Below, piece after piece: positions 7,308 through 16,055 of a DNA stretch of 64,000 bases (position 1 is its first letter; every line of letters begins with the position of its first letter). The stretch comes from Candidatus Saccharibacteria bacterium UBA5148 (lineage in GTDB: Bacteria; Patescibacteriota; Saccharimonadia; Saccharimonadales; UBA4665), in the NCBI GenBank assembly GCA_002413835.1, contig DHXU01000009.1:163244-227243 (forward strand), read 5' to 3'. Under the pieces are notes generated by a model. That model saw only the letters and a program-made list of their open reading frames with translations, ran no database searches and was not told where the DNA came from. Position numbers and translations under genes: made by a program.

Positions 7308-8456
7308 ATGAGACAGCTGAAGCTTGCGAGCAGAATTGACGGGATTGAAGAGAGCGCTACGTTGGCGCTCAATGCTCGCGTCAAGCAACTGGCGGTCGAA
7401 GGCAAAACAATCTACAACCTTACCGCGGGCGAACTGGCCTGTGAAACACCAGCGTTTATCCAAGCAGCCGTCGCCAAAACGCTCCACCTAAACAAATACA
7501 CACCGGTTGCGGGCCTGCCAGAACTACGGCAAAAAATCGCTGCGCATGCCCGAGACTTCTACCAAGCCGACTGGATACAACCTGCAAACGTGGTAGTTAC
7601 GGCCGGCGTTAAACCTGCCTTGTACGCCAGCCTACTGGCACTGGTGAATCCGGGTGACGAGGTTATTGTACCCTCACCAGCTTGGGTAAGCTACAAGCAC
7701 TTAATTGAGCTAGTAGGCGGCACAATGATTGAGACACCGCTTACTGATACGTTCGACCTAGACCCAAGCACAATTGCCGACCACATTACTCCGAAAACCA
7801 AGCTGGTTATTATCAATTCGCCGCACAACCCTACCGGCGCCGTGTTTTCCGACGGCGCATTACGGGAGTTGGCCGAGCGGCTGAAGACCACCGACATTGT
7901 CGTCATTGCCGACGATATATACACAAAACTAGTATTTGAAGACTGCACACCACTATCAACATATGGCTTCAACCATCTTGTGATCGTCAATGGATTCTCT
8001 AAAAGCCAGGCGCTGACCGGCTGGCGAATTGGCTACTTAATCGCCGACGAAGCGGTGGCCGCCGCGGTGGCCAAAGTGCTAAGCCACATCATGGGAAATG
8101 CGGCAGTGCCCAGCCAGCACGCCGGCCTAGCCGCGCTTAGCCACGGCGATAAGCCCGTCATGCTTGACGTCTTGCGTGTCCAACGCGCACTTGTTGAAAG
8201 TGGACTTCGGGCCATCCCGAAACTCAAATACACCCTGCCCCGTGGTGCTTTTTACTTCTTCATTGATATTCGCGCCATTACCAAAGACAGTCTGAGCTGG
8301 TGCGAACAGCTATTAGACGAAACCGGCGTTGCGCTGGTGCCAGGCGAAGCCTTTGGGGCGCCAGGGTTTGTGCGTTTGTCATTCGTCACCGATGACGCCG
8401 TTTTGAAGTCAGCGCTACGGCATATAAAACAATTTGTAGAGAAAGGCCCCGCATGA
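7308..8456 (+). CDS. Class I aminotransferase, aspartate aminotransferase type
   Basis: This 382-residue PLP-dependent enzyme is predicted to move an amino group between aspartate (or a related amino acid) and 2-oxoglutarate. It has the fold type I landmarks: PSPAWVSYKHL, NSPHNPTGAVF, the aspartate in VVIADDIYTKLVF, the PLP lysine in NGFSKSQALTGWRIGY, and a C-terminal arginine region in APGFVRLSF. ATG 7308 is chosen because the upstream TTG lies inside the -10 box. Its stop overlaps the start of the PEP carboxylase gene (ATGA). Translational coupling to an enzyme making oxaloacetate supports an aspartate-forming role. Confidence 0.9.
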   Translation: MRQLKLASRIDGIEESATLALNARVKQLAVEGKTIYNLTAGELACETPAFIQAAVAKTLHLNKYTPVAGLPELRQKIAAHARDFYQADWIQPANVVVTAGVKPALYASLLALVNPGDEVIVPSPAWVSYKHLIELVGGTMIETPLTDTFDLDPSTIADHITPKTKLVIINSPHNPTGAVFSDGALRELAERLKTTDIVVIADDIYTKLVFEDCTPLSTYGFNHLVIVNGFSKSQALTGWRIGYLIADEAVAAAVAKVLSHIMGNAAVPSQHAGLAALSHGDKPVMLDVLRVQRALVESGLRAIPKLKYTLPRGAFYFFIDIRAITKDSLSWCEQLLDETGVALVPGEAFGAPGFVRLSFVTDDAVLKSALRHIKQFVEKGPA

Positions 8457-9964
8457 GAACAATCCCAACCACTATGGCCACCCAGCACCCCGACAACGCC
8501 ACGGCACCGTATTGGAGCAAAGACGGAAACCCATTTATTGGCACCCATTTGGAAATAACTGACTGTATGGCCAGTTTTTCCGACATGGACATCCCCGAAT
8601 ACATGTGGGACTGGGAGGGCAAACACGCCGACGCGGCCGTCATCGACAAATTGTTTACTAAATACTATGATTACTTTTCAAAATTGGGTTTGGGCAAAGA
8701 TATCTTCCTAACCTTCCGCTTGCCGAACATTTGGGAAGAAAAAGGCTACAGTCTGTTGCAAGCGATGTCAGTCATATTGAGCAGCGAAGACTTCGCGCGT
8801 GACCTTGGCTTCGCAAACCGGCCACTGTTTGAAGTCATTTTGCCAATGACCGAACGGGCCGATCAACTCATGCACATGCACACCCTGTTCCAGAAATTGG
8901 CCGAGTTCAAATCGAATGAATTTACGCCTTCGCAGCCAAAAAATACCGACTATCTCGAAGTAATACCGCTAGTCGAAAGCGTCGAAAGTCAGCGCGGCGT
9001 GCGCAAGTTGCTGGATGAGTACGTCAAATTACACCAGCGCCACTTTGGCCGCAAGCCAACATACATCCGACCGTTTTTCGCCCGATCCGACCCCGCACTG
9101 GTGTCTGGTTTGCTATCGACCGTCCTCGCCAACAAACTGGCACTGTCGGAGGCGTATACATTTTCGAGCGACACGGGCATACCCGTGTTCCCCATTGCTG
9201 GCGTGGGAAGTTTGCCATTCCGTGGTGGCCTGACGCCAGACACGGCCGTAAACTATGCCAGCAGCAACCCTGGAATTCGCACCGTGAGCATCCAGTCGGC
9301 ATTTCGCTTTGACTACCCGCTTGCCAAGGTTAAGGCCGCGCTACGTCAGCTCGATAGCCAGTTACCAAAAAACAAACCCAGGATATATTCGGACAAAGTC
9401 AGCGCCGTGCTCACCGGTATTAGCGAGCAAGCTGCCCAATATTACCAGCAGCACCTGACTGGACTTGTGCCGGATATGCAGACGATATTTGCCGCCGTAC
9501 CGCGCCGCCGGGAGCGCCGCCAACATATTGGCCTGCTGGCCTATGGACGTTCTATGGGCAAACAGCAACTACCACGTGCTATTACCTTTACGGCCGGTTT
9601 TTACTCGATTGGTGTGCCCCCAGAATTTATTGGTTTAGGCAAAACACTGCTCGGCCTTTCCCAACATAAGCTTGACGTTTTACAAAAGGAGCACAGCGCC
9701 TTCTCGACAGACCTAGAGCAAGCCGGTAGGTTCCTGAACCGCGACAACCTAGACGTGCTCGCGAAGCGAAACAGCGCCTGGAAAGCGATCAAAGAAGACA
9801 TAGCCGCAACCGAAACACTATTAGGCGTGCGGTTCCAGCCGCGAACCAATGATGAAAGAGCCCACAAAAACCTAACCTCCAACGTCTTGCTGCTCAAAAA
9901 CAACCATCAAGCCCTCAGCCAGCTCATAGCAGAGACAGCCGTACTCCGCAAAAGCTTAGGCTAG
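8453..9964 (+). CDS. ppcA: Archaeal-type phosphoenolpyruvate carboxylase
   Basis: The 503-residue protein catalyses PEP + bicarbonate to oxaloacetate. Its length and motifs fit the compact archaeal-type family (about 480-560 residues), not the 900-residue bacterial enzyme. These are the N-terminal TMATQHPDN, MWDWEGKHAD, TYIRPFFARSDPALVSG, GVGSLPFRGGLTPDT and AYGRSMGKQQLPRAI. It overlaps the aminotransferase by 4 bases, so oxaloacetate made here could go straight to aspartate. Archaeal-type PEPC is scattered in bacteria (some clostridia, Oenococcus), which fits lateral spread. Confidence 0.93.
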   Translation: MRTIPTTMATQHPDNATAPYWSKDGNPFIGTHLEITDCMASFSDMDIPEYMWDWEGKHADAAVIDKLFTKYYDYFSKLGLGKDIFLTFRLPNIWEEKGYSLLQAMSVILSSEDFARDLGFANRPLFEVILPMTERADQLMHMHTLFQKLAEFKSNEFTPSQPKNTDYLEVIPLVESVESQRGVRKLLDEYVKLHQRHFGRKPTYIRPFFARSDPALVSGLLSTVLANKLALSEAYTFSSDTGIPVFPIAGVGSLPFRGGLTPDTAVNYASSNPGIRTVSIQSAFRFDYPLAKVKAALRQLDSQLPKNKPRIYSDKVSAVLTGISEQAAQYYQQHLTGLVPDMQTIFAAVPRRRERRQHIGLLAYGRSMGKQQLPRAITFTAGFYSIGVPPEFIGLGKTLLGLSQHKLDVLQKEHSAFSTDLEQAGRFLNRDNLDVLAKRNSAWKAIKEDIAATETLLGVRFQPRTNDERAHKNLTSNVLLLKNNHQALSQLIAETAVLRKSLG

Positions 9965-10083
9965 ATCAAACACTATACTGCCTGTAACGGCCCAGAGAGC
10001 CGACTCCATGCTCTGTATTCCCGTTTAGAGCTCAAGACCCGTGTGTTCCGCCAAGCTTACCTGTTTTGTTGTACAATATATCT

Positions 10084-10479
10084 ATGCAAGACAGTATTTT
10101 TACGAAGATTATCAACGGCGAGATTCCCTGCCACAAGGTCTATGAGGACGACAAGACGCTGGCTTTTCTGGATATCCACCCGGTCCAGCCAGGTATGACA
10201 CTGGTCATCAGCAAGACACCGGCCGAAACATTCCTCGACCTGGACGATGAAGATTATATCGCTCTCTGGCGGTCTGTACAGAAAGTTGCACAGCGTCTGC
10301 GTCAGGCCTTCCCTGGCAAGTCTAAGATCGGTATTCAAGTCGAGGGTCTGGATGTGCCGCACGTGCATGTCAAACTGATCCCAATAAATTCCGGCACAGA
10401 ATTCCGCGCCGCGCCCGACACTCAGGCTGAGCCCGACCACGTTGCCCTGGCCGCCCTCGCTAAAAAGCTTACGTTTTAG
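10084..10479 (+). CDS. HIT family protein
   Basis: The 131-residue HIT protein binds and hydrolyses or transfers nucleotide phosphates. Near the N terminus it has FTKIINGEIPCHKVYED and FLDIHPVQPGMTLVISK, typical of bacterial HINT-like members. The active-site triad normally reads H-x-H-x-H; here it is His93-Val-His95-Val-Lys97, so the catalytic middle His is kept but the third His is Lys. TACAAT at 10072-10077 lies 6 bases before ATG 10084, fixing the start and indicating a leaderless mRNA. Confidence 0.88.
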   Translation: MQDSIFTKIINGEIPCHKVYEDDKTLAFLDIHPVQPGMTLVISKTPAETFLDLDDEDYIALWRSVQKVAQRLRQAFPGKSKIGIQVEGLDVPHVHVKLIPINSGTEFRAAPDTQAEPDHVALAALAKKLTF

Positions 10480-10494
10480 TATACTGTCAGTAGT

Positions 10495-10674
10495 ATGTCG
10501 AGTTGGTTAACCTCATTTTTGTTCGCGGTTGGTGTCACGGGTTTTGTGTACGTTAAGCTGGCGCGTGCCACCGGCAACCCGACCCCTCGCCAGAACCTGG
10601 CCAGCGCTGCTATCGCTGGTGCTCTGACTTTTATCGTTATCCTCACGCTCCTCAAATATGTTTTTAACTTTTAA
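10495..10674 (+). CDS. Small two-span membrane protein
   Basis: This 59-residue frame has two hydrophobic helices (about 4-20, SFLFAVGVTGFVYVKLA, and 37-56, ending ILTLLKYVFNF) joined by a polar loop ARATGNPTPRQN. TATACT at 10480-10485 precedes the ATG by 9 bases, the same leaderless spacing as its neighbours. The charges suggest both ends outside or both inside. Family unknown. It lies 15 bases after the HIT gene, before the HTH-HAD gene. Confidence 0.7.
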   Translation: MSSWLTSFLFAVGVTGFVYVKLARATGNPTPRQNLASAAIAGALTFIVILTLLKYVFNF

Positions 10675-10733
10675 GTAGCCATTTCGTACTAGTAGTTCTT
10701 CCAATTTATCATGAAAACTGGTATGATACGGCT

Positions 10734-11582
10734 ATGGACGAAAAGGGGCTGGGGAAACGGTTACAGGAAGCGCGGCGCGCGGCGGGGCTGACGCAGCAAA
10801 CCTTATGTCAAAAAGCCAATATCAGCTACTCAACACTGGCCAAGATTGAGCGTGGCGCCATCAAATCACCGTCTATCTTTACGATCCAGAACCTGGTGGT
10901 GGCGATGGGCATGTCGTTCGATTCCCTGCTTGGTATCACCGAATCCGCCGAGCCGGTCGTACCAGCTGGCCTGTCGAAGAACGGCATCAAGTTCGTCTAC
11001 TTCGACGTTAACGGTTGCCTGATCCACTTCTTCCAGCGGGCTTTCACGTCACTTGCCCGCGATACTGGTGTGACGGTCGACAGCATCGAGCGCGTCTATT
11101 GGAAATACAATGCCCAGGTCTGCCGCGGACAGATGAGTCTGGAAGCCTTCAACGCCGAACTGGCCGCCGTTACAGGGGCCAAAGAAGTCGACTGGCAGGC
11201 CTATTATCTCGACTCCGTCGAAGCCATCCCAGGCATGGAAGTCGGCGTCCGCTGGGCTGCCGAGCGTTATAAAGTCGGGTTGCTGACAAATACCATGCCC
11301 GAATTCATCCCTGCCCTGCGGGCCCGTGGCCTACTGCCCGATGTCGACTACGAAGTTATTATCGACTCCTCCGAAGTCGGTGCCATCAAACCCGAGAAGC
11401 GCATCTTCGAAATCGCCGCCGAACGCGCCGGTGCCCAGCCCAACGAAATCCTTCTGATCGACGACGATACGCCCAACGTCATCGAAGCCGACAAGCTCGG
11501 CTGGCACGTCATCTCTTGCGACGAGTATCAACCAGAGGATACGATTTTGCGGATCAAGGAAGTCCTCGAACTCACCGCATAA
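10734..11582 (+). CDS. XRE-type HTH fused to a HAD-like domain
   Basis: In this 282-residue protein, residues 5-65 are a clear XRE/Cro helix-turn-helix (RLQEARRAAGLTQQTLCQKA, STLAKIERGA). Residues 85-275 are a HAD fold: motif I FDVNGCLI (Asp91, Asn93), motif II LLTNTM, motif III with IKPEKRIFE, motif IV LLIDDDTPNV. The second Asp of the usual DxD is Asn, so phosphatase chemistry should be impaired while the nucleophile and metal site remain. It may be a regulator sensing a phosphorylated ligand (inference). TATGAT at 10722-10727 ends 6 bases before the ATG. Confidence 0.88.
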   Translation: MDEKGLGKRLQEARRAAGLTQQTLCQKANISYSTLAKIERGAIKSPSIFTIQNLVVAMGMSFDSLLGITESAEPVVPAGLSKNGIKFVYFDVNGCLIHFFQRAFTSLARDTGVTVDSIERVYWKYNAQVCRGQMSLEAFNAELAAVTGAKEVDWQAYYLDSVEAIPGMEVGVRWAAERYKVGLLTNTMPEFIPALRARGLLPDVDYEVIIDSSEVGAIKPEKRIFEIAAERAGAQPNEILLIDDDTPNVIEADKLGWHVISCDEYQPEDTILRIKEVLELTA

Positions 11583-11681
11583 CCCGGACTGCTTAGCCGC
11601 GCAGAGCGCTGCGCCGACTCGACCCTCATCTTGCCAACATCGACCCATTGTCGCCTCTCGAGGGCGCTTTACGTATGACAG

Positions 11682-11704
11682 CCGTGAAACAAAATGTTTC
11701 ACGG
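11682..11704. terminator. Hairpin between convergent genes
   Basis: A perfect 9-bp stem (11682-11690 with 11696-11704) has a 5-base loop. It lies between the HTH-HAD gene and the convergent valS. There is no strong T-run. Its arm GTTTCACGG resembles the palindromes at 14525-14570. Confidence 0.45.
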
Positions 11705-11773
11705 TGCCAGCACGTGGCGCTCGCGTCGCCCTCTCGATTCGAAATGAGTCGAGTCAGCGAAAACGCTGCGCAA

Positions 11774-14383
11774 TTAACCCAGGTTGAAGCGTTCGATCTC
11801 CTGCTCTATGTTGGCGAGTAACCCTTTGGCATCCTCCAGTTGCGTTCGTGTCTGTTCGACAATATGCTTCGGCGCATCGTGGACGTATGACTTGTTTGCC
11901 AGCCGGCCTTCCAGCTTGGCAATCACGGCTTCCTGGGCCTGCTTCTTGGCGGCCAGTTGCTTCTGATAGGCTTCGGCCGCCCCGCGCTCAATGTCCAGCC
12001 AGCAGCGATATCGTGTGCTGGTCAGGTAGACACCGGTGCCATCCTTGACTTCAATCACAGCTGCCAGCCGTGCCAGTTTGGCAACCAGCTTAGCACTAGC
12101 AGTCAGCAGCGGAACGTCCGTGTAGTACAGCGTCGCACCGCTGACGCTGAGCGCCTTGGTGATAAACCGGCATTCCGTGATGATAGCCTGCAGCTCATCA
12201 AACTCAGCGCTACGGCTCTTATCAAACTCAGCGATCTTTGGCCACCGCTGAGAAACCAACAGGCTGTCACCTTCCCACGCCAGGGTCTGCCAGATCGTTT
12301 CTGTTATGAACGGAGCGAACGGGTGCGCCAGCTTCAGAATGCTCTCCAGACAATGTGCCAACAGTTCATTGTTCAGTGCCGACTTGCTGGCCTCGATATA
12401 CCAATCAGCAAAGTCATCCCAGACGAAGTGGTAGAGAGCCTCATAGGCTTCCCCAAAACGATATTCATCCAGATGGCCAGCCACAAGATCTGCAGTCTGT
12501 TGTAGCTTCGACAACACCCAATGATCTGCAGCCGATGTCGGCTTAGCGTTATGCTTGTCTTTGTCTCCGTCTTTTTTGGCATCGCCTATCTTATCCTCGA
12601 TGTAACGGGCGATGTTCCACAGCTTGTTGCAGAAGTTACGGGCACCGATAACCTTCGGCAGTCCGAACGGCTGGTTATTGCCCGGCGTCTGTCCGACGAT
12701 GACTCCCATGCGCAGAGCGTCCGATCCGTACTGATCGATAATTTCCATCGGGTTGACGACATTGCCCTTGCTCTTGCTCATCTTCTGGCCATGCTCGTCC
12801 ATGATCAGGCCATGCAGGTAGACTGCCTTGAACGGAATCTCGCCTGTCACGTAGAGCCCCAGCATTATCATGCGTGAAACCCACGGCATCAATATATCGA
12901 AGCCGGTTTCCATCAGCGTCAGCGGATAAAATTCTTTGAAATCATTCCCCGCGTCGCCTTCAGCGCCGTAATTCAGCGTGGCATAGGGCCAGGAACTACT
13001 ACTGAACCACGTGTCGAAGACATCAGGGTCGCGGTGATAGGTCTTGTCGCCGGTCTCTGTAGTGATAGTGATAATCTCCTCAGTCACGCGCTCGTCGTAT
13101 ATCCAGTCATCAGGGTCATCGACGTTCTGAAAGGCCGGAATCGGTATGCCCCAGGCAATCTGCCGTGAGATGTTCCAATCGCGCAGATTGTGCAGGTAGG
13201 TAATCAGCTGGGTGCGCTTGTTGTCAGGGTAAAAGGTAATCTTGCCGGCTTCAAGCGTCTTGATAGCCTCAGTCGCCAGCGGCTTCATATCGACGAACCA
13301 CTGTTCGCGTAACAGCGGCTGGATGATAGTATCGCACTTATAACAGTGGCCGACGCTGTGCGTCATTTCCTCGGTTCTTACGAGGAAGCCCTGCTCTTCC
13401 AGATCCTTGATGATCTGCTTGCGGGCCTCTAATACCGTCATACCGTGATACGCGGCGGCTGCCTCATGACTAATGTTGCCTTCGGCGTTAATGACGCTTA
13501 TCTTCGGTAAGTCATGGCGCTCACCGGCATCATAGTCATTCTGGTCATGAGCTGGAGTCAGTTTGACGGCGCCGGTACCGAATTCGCGGTCCACGAAATC
13601 GTCGGTGATGATAGGAATCTCGCGGTTTGTCAGGGGTAGCTTGACGGTTTTACCAACATAACGGTGGTAACGGGCGTCGTCCGGGTGGACCGCCACGCCG
13701 GTATCACCAAGCATCGTCTCCGGCCGGGTCGTCGCAACAACCAGCTCGCCGGTTCCATCGGTCAGAGGGTAACGGATATACCACAGGCTTCCCTGCTCTT
13801 CCCGGTGCACGACCTCGATATCGGCGAAGGCGGTACCGTGGAAAGTACAGAAGTTTACCAGCCGTTCACCCCTGTAAATCAGCTTCTCGTCCCACATCTT
13901 TTTGAACGTTGCATAGGCCTGCTTGACGATCTTCTCATCGAGTGTGAAGGTCGTCAAGCTCCAGTCGCAGCCAGTGCCGAGCCGGCGAATCTGCGTCTCA
14001 AAATTACCCCTGTTCAGGGCTACGAAATCCCAAATGCGGCTATAGAGTTCCTCGCGAGTGAAATCAAACCGGCTCTTGCCTTCTTTGGCGAGCTGCTTCT
14101 CGTAGACAACCTGCGTTTCGAAGCCCGCGTGGTCGGCCCCGGGCAGTAATAAGGCGTTATCACCTTTCATACGGTGATAACGGACGGCAATATCCTCGAC
14201 GGCGACGGTCAGGGCATGGCCGAGGTGCAAGTTGCCGTTGGCATTTGGCGGCGGCATGACGATAGCATAGGGCTCGCCCTTGTCTCCCCTGTCCGACGCT
14301 GGCTTAAAGGCTTCGGATCTTTCCCAGAGAGCGTATATATCTGTCTCATAAAGGCCCGGTTCGTAGGTTTTTGATAATTTCAT
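11774..14383 (-). CDS. valS: Valyl-tRNA synthetase
   Basis: This class I synthetase of 869 residues attaches valine to tRNA-Val. HIGH motif is HLGH in PPPNANGNLHLGHAL (about 50-64); KMSKS is in GQKMSKSKGNVVNP (about 540). The editing domain includes ATTRPETMLGDTGVAVHPDD and a CYKCDT zinc-like pair lies near 350. The C terminus ends with the short coiled coil typical of ValRS (AAKKQAQEAVIAKLEGRL). Start ATG at 14383. No T-box is seen upstream. Confidence 0.97.
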   Translation of the reverse strand: MKLSKTYEPGLYETDIYALWERSEAFKPASDRGDKGEPYAIVMPPPNANGNLHLGHALTVAVEDIAVRYHRMKGDNALLLPGADHAGFETQVVYEKQLAKEGKSRFDFTREELYSRIWDFVALNRGNFETQIRRLGTGCDWSLTTFTLDEKIVKQAYATFKKMWDEKLIYRGERLVNFCTFHGTAFADIEVVHREEQGSLWYIRYPLTDGTGELVVATTRPETMLGDTGVAVHPDDARYHRYVGKTVKLPLTNREIPIITDDFVDREFGTGAVKLTPAHDQNDYDAGERHDLPKISVINAEGNISHEAAAAYHGMTVLEARKQIIKDLEEQGFLVRTEEMTHSVGHCYKCDTIIQPLLREQWFVDMKPLATEAIKTLEAGKITFYPDNKRTQLITYLHNLRDWNISRQIAWGIPIPAFQNVDDPDDWIYDERVTEEIITITTETGDKTYHRDPDVFDTWFSSSSWPYATLNYGAEGDAGNDFKEFYPLTLMETGFDILMPWVSRMIMLGLYVTGEIPFKAVYLHGLIMDEHGQKMSKSKGNVVNPMEIIDQYGSDALRMGVIVGQTPGNNQPFGLPKVIGARNFCNKLWNIARYIEDKIGDAKKDGDKDKHNAKPTSAADHWVLSKLQQTADLVAGHLDEYRFGEAYEALYHFVWDDFADWYIEASKSALNNELLAHCLESILKLAHPFAPFITETIWQTLAWEGDSLLVSQRWPKIAEFDKSRSAEFDELQAIITECRFITKALSVSGATLYYTDVPLLTASAKLVAKLARLAAVIEVKDGTGVYLTSTRYRCWLDIERGAAEAYQKQLAAKKQAQEAVIAKLEGRLANKSYVHDAPKHIVEQTRTQLEDAKGLLANIEQEIERFNLG

Positions 14384-14735
14384 AAATATTCCGTCCGTAA
14401 TCTGTTACGTAATTACTCTCAGGCTACATCAAAGTCAGATATAACCATCAGCCCTCCACAACTTCGAGCTTCCTCTAGCATAGCATCAACAGATGGCAAT
14501 ATCCACCTCTGTTGTTATCTGTTATTTCACATGAAATTAAGCAACTCAATAAAAAGCTTTTCACGTGAAAGCATTTTACCCAATTGCCTAAAACTTTAGT
14601 CCCACTAGAACCGTTATCGAGCGCACCTATGTACGAATGTTTGGAAGTACGATTATACGCACGAAGAACGTTTTTGTTTTACCCCTTTACAATACCGTAG
14701 ATAAGCATAAGTGTCAAGGCCTCACGTAGTGCTAT
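14384..14735. other. Intergenic leader between tsaD and valS
   Basis: This 352-base gap lies upstream of valS. It holds no supported ORF and no T-box consensus. The main structure is a pair of 12-bp palindromes at 14525-14536 and 14559-14570. The sequence is AT-rich around 14520-14700. Confidence 0.6.
14525..14570. promoter_or_regulatory. Two similar 12-bp palindromes, possible operator pair
   Basis: TTTCACATGAAA (14525-14536) and TTTCACGTGAAA (14559-14570) are perfect or near-perfect dyads with centres 34 bp apart, about three helical turns, so on one DNA face. They lie about 145-190 bases upstream of the valS start. Regulator unknown. Confidence 0.45.
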
Positions 14736-15821
14736 TTACATCGACAAATTCGGGGAGATGTCGAGAGAGTAGGGGTCCGCAGGTGCCGCGCCGAGTGTGG
14801 CTTTGTAGCAACCGAGTGTCGCAATCATAGCACCGTTATCGGTGCATAGTTTCAGGTCGGTATATTCGATAGGCCGGGGCAGGCGGTCACTTAGCTGGCA
14901 CCGCAATTCCGGGCTGCTGGCAACGCCTCCGCCGATGATGACGCTGGCAGGCTGAAATTCCTCGTAGGCCAGTAATGTCTTATCGACAACCGTCTCGACA
15001 GCCACCCGCTGAAAACTGGCGGCGATGTCGGCTTTCTGCTGCTCACTGAGCCGGGCAGCTATGCCGGTAGATAAGAAGGTAAAATCTTCACCGATCTGTT
15101 CCTGAGCCAGCCGCAGCACGGCTGTCTTGAGGCCGGAGAAGGAGAAGTCGTACTTGCCGGATAACTTTGCCTTCGGCAACTGGAAGGCTAGGGGATTGCC
15201 CTCCAGAGCCTTTTTACTGACCGATGGGCCGCCAGGGTAGGGGAGTCCCAGTATCTTGGCGACCTTATCAAAGGCTTCACCGATGGCGTCATCGCTGGTC
15301 TGTCCTAGTAAGGTGTAGTCAAAATGACTACGGAATGAGACCAGTTGGCTGTGTCCTCCAGAGACAATCAGGCCTAGAATAGGGAACTGTGGTTGCGCAG
15401 CCGGAAGTACGTAATCTGGCAGGGAAGTCTCCGTCAGGAAGTTAGCATACAGATGGCCCTCGACGTGGTTGATAGCATACAACGGCTTGCTGTATGTAAT
15501 AGCCAGCGTCCGTGCCGCCAGGACACCGATCAGCAGGGAGCCGCCCAGCCCGGCACCATAGGTCACGGCGATGGCATCTATCTGGGACCACTGTTCGGCC
15601 TGATTGCCGACCAGGGCAGGGAAGGCCTGGTCGAGCGACTGCTGTATCACTGGTACGATCGACTCGATATGGCTGCGGGCGGCAATCTCCGGCACGACAC
15701 CGCCGTACTTGGCGTGCAGGTCCATGCTGCTGGCCACCACATTACTGAGCAGCCGCCGCCCGTCTTCCACGACCGACGCAGCTGTCTCGTCACAACTCGA
15801 CTCAATACCTAAAACTCTCAT
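14736..15821 (-). CDS. tsaD: tRNA N6-adenosine threonylcarbamoyltransferase TsaD
   Basis: This 361-residue Kae1/TsaD protein transfers threonylcarbamoyl to A37 of ANN-reading tRNAs. Seen are the N-terminal GIESSCDETAAS, the metal-binding NHVEGHLYANF, LGLIVSGGHSQLV, GEAFDKVAK and SVIIGGGVASSPELR. I place the start at ATG 15821, not the longer frame, because TATAAT at 15832-15837 (minus strand) sits 10 bases upstream and the extra residues are not conserved-looking. Confidence 0.96.
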   Translation of the reverse strand: MRVLGIESSCDETAASVVEDGRRLLSNVVASSMDLHAKYGGVVPEIAARSHIESIVPVIQQSLDQAFPALVGNQAEQWSQIDAIAVTYGAGLGGSLLIGVLAARTLAITYSKPLYAINHVEGHLYANFLTETSLPDYVLPAAQPQFPILGLIVSGGHSQLVSFRSHFDYTLLGQTSDDAIGEAFDKVAKILGLPYPGGPSVSKKALEGNPLAFQLPKAKLSGKYDFSFSGLKTAVLRLAQEQIGEDFTFLSTGIAARLSEQQKADIAASFQRVAVETVVDKTLLAYEEFQPASVIIGGGVASSPELRCQLSDRLPRPIEYTDLKLCTDNGAMIATLGCYKATLGAAPADPYSLDISPNLSM

Positions 15822-15970
15822 AGCAACCGTAATTATAGGGCATAGACCCGGCCAGTCTAAAATATAACTGCTGCTACGGCGGAAAGGCGGCACTATATAC
15901 TTACGGATACGTCCGTGGAGTAATCTAAAAATATAATGTTTGCAATTTAAGCAAACTAGTTATGTTAGTA

Positions 15971-15999
15971 TTGACAAAATGCTTACATCTTGCTAGTAT
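15971..15999 (+). promoter_or_regulatory. sigma70-type promoter with A-rich leader
   Basis: TTGACA (15971-15976), a 17-base spacer ending in TGC, and TAGTAT (15994-15999) form a strong extended -10 promoter. A leader of about 50 bases contains TAAAAAAACAAAAA and a TAAGGA Shine-Dalgarno site. The same architecture occurs at 19366, 24548(-) and 31037. Confidence 0.75.
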
Positions 16000-16055
16000 A
16001 GGGTCATTACAACATAAAAAAACAAAAATATTTTTAGTAAGGAATCACAACTACC

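Noticed and set aside
14384..14735. T-box riboswitch upstream of valS
   Set aside because: No TGGNACCGCG-type antiterminator sequence and no terminator pair.
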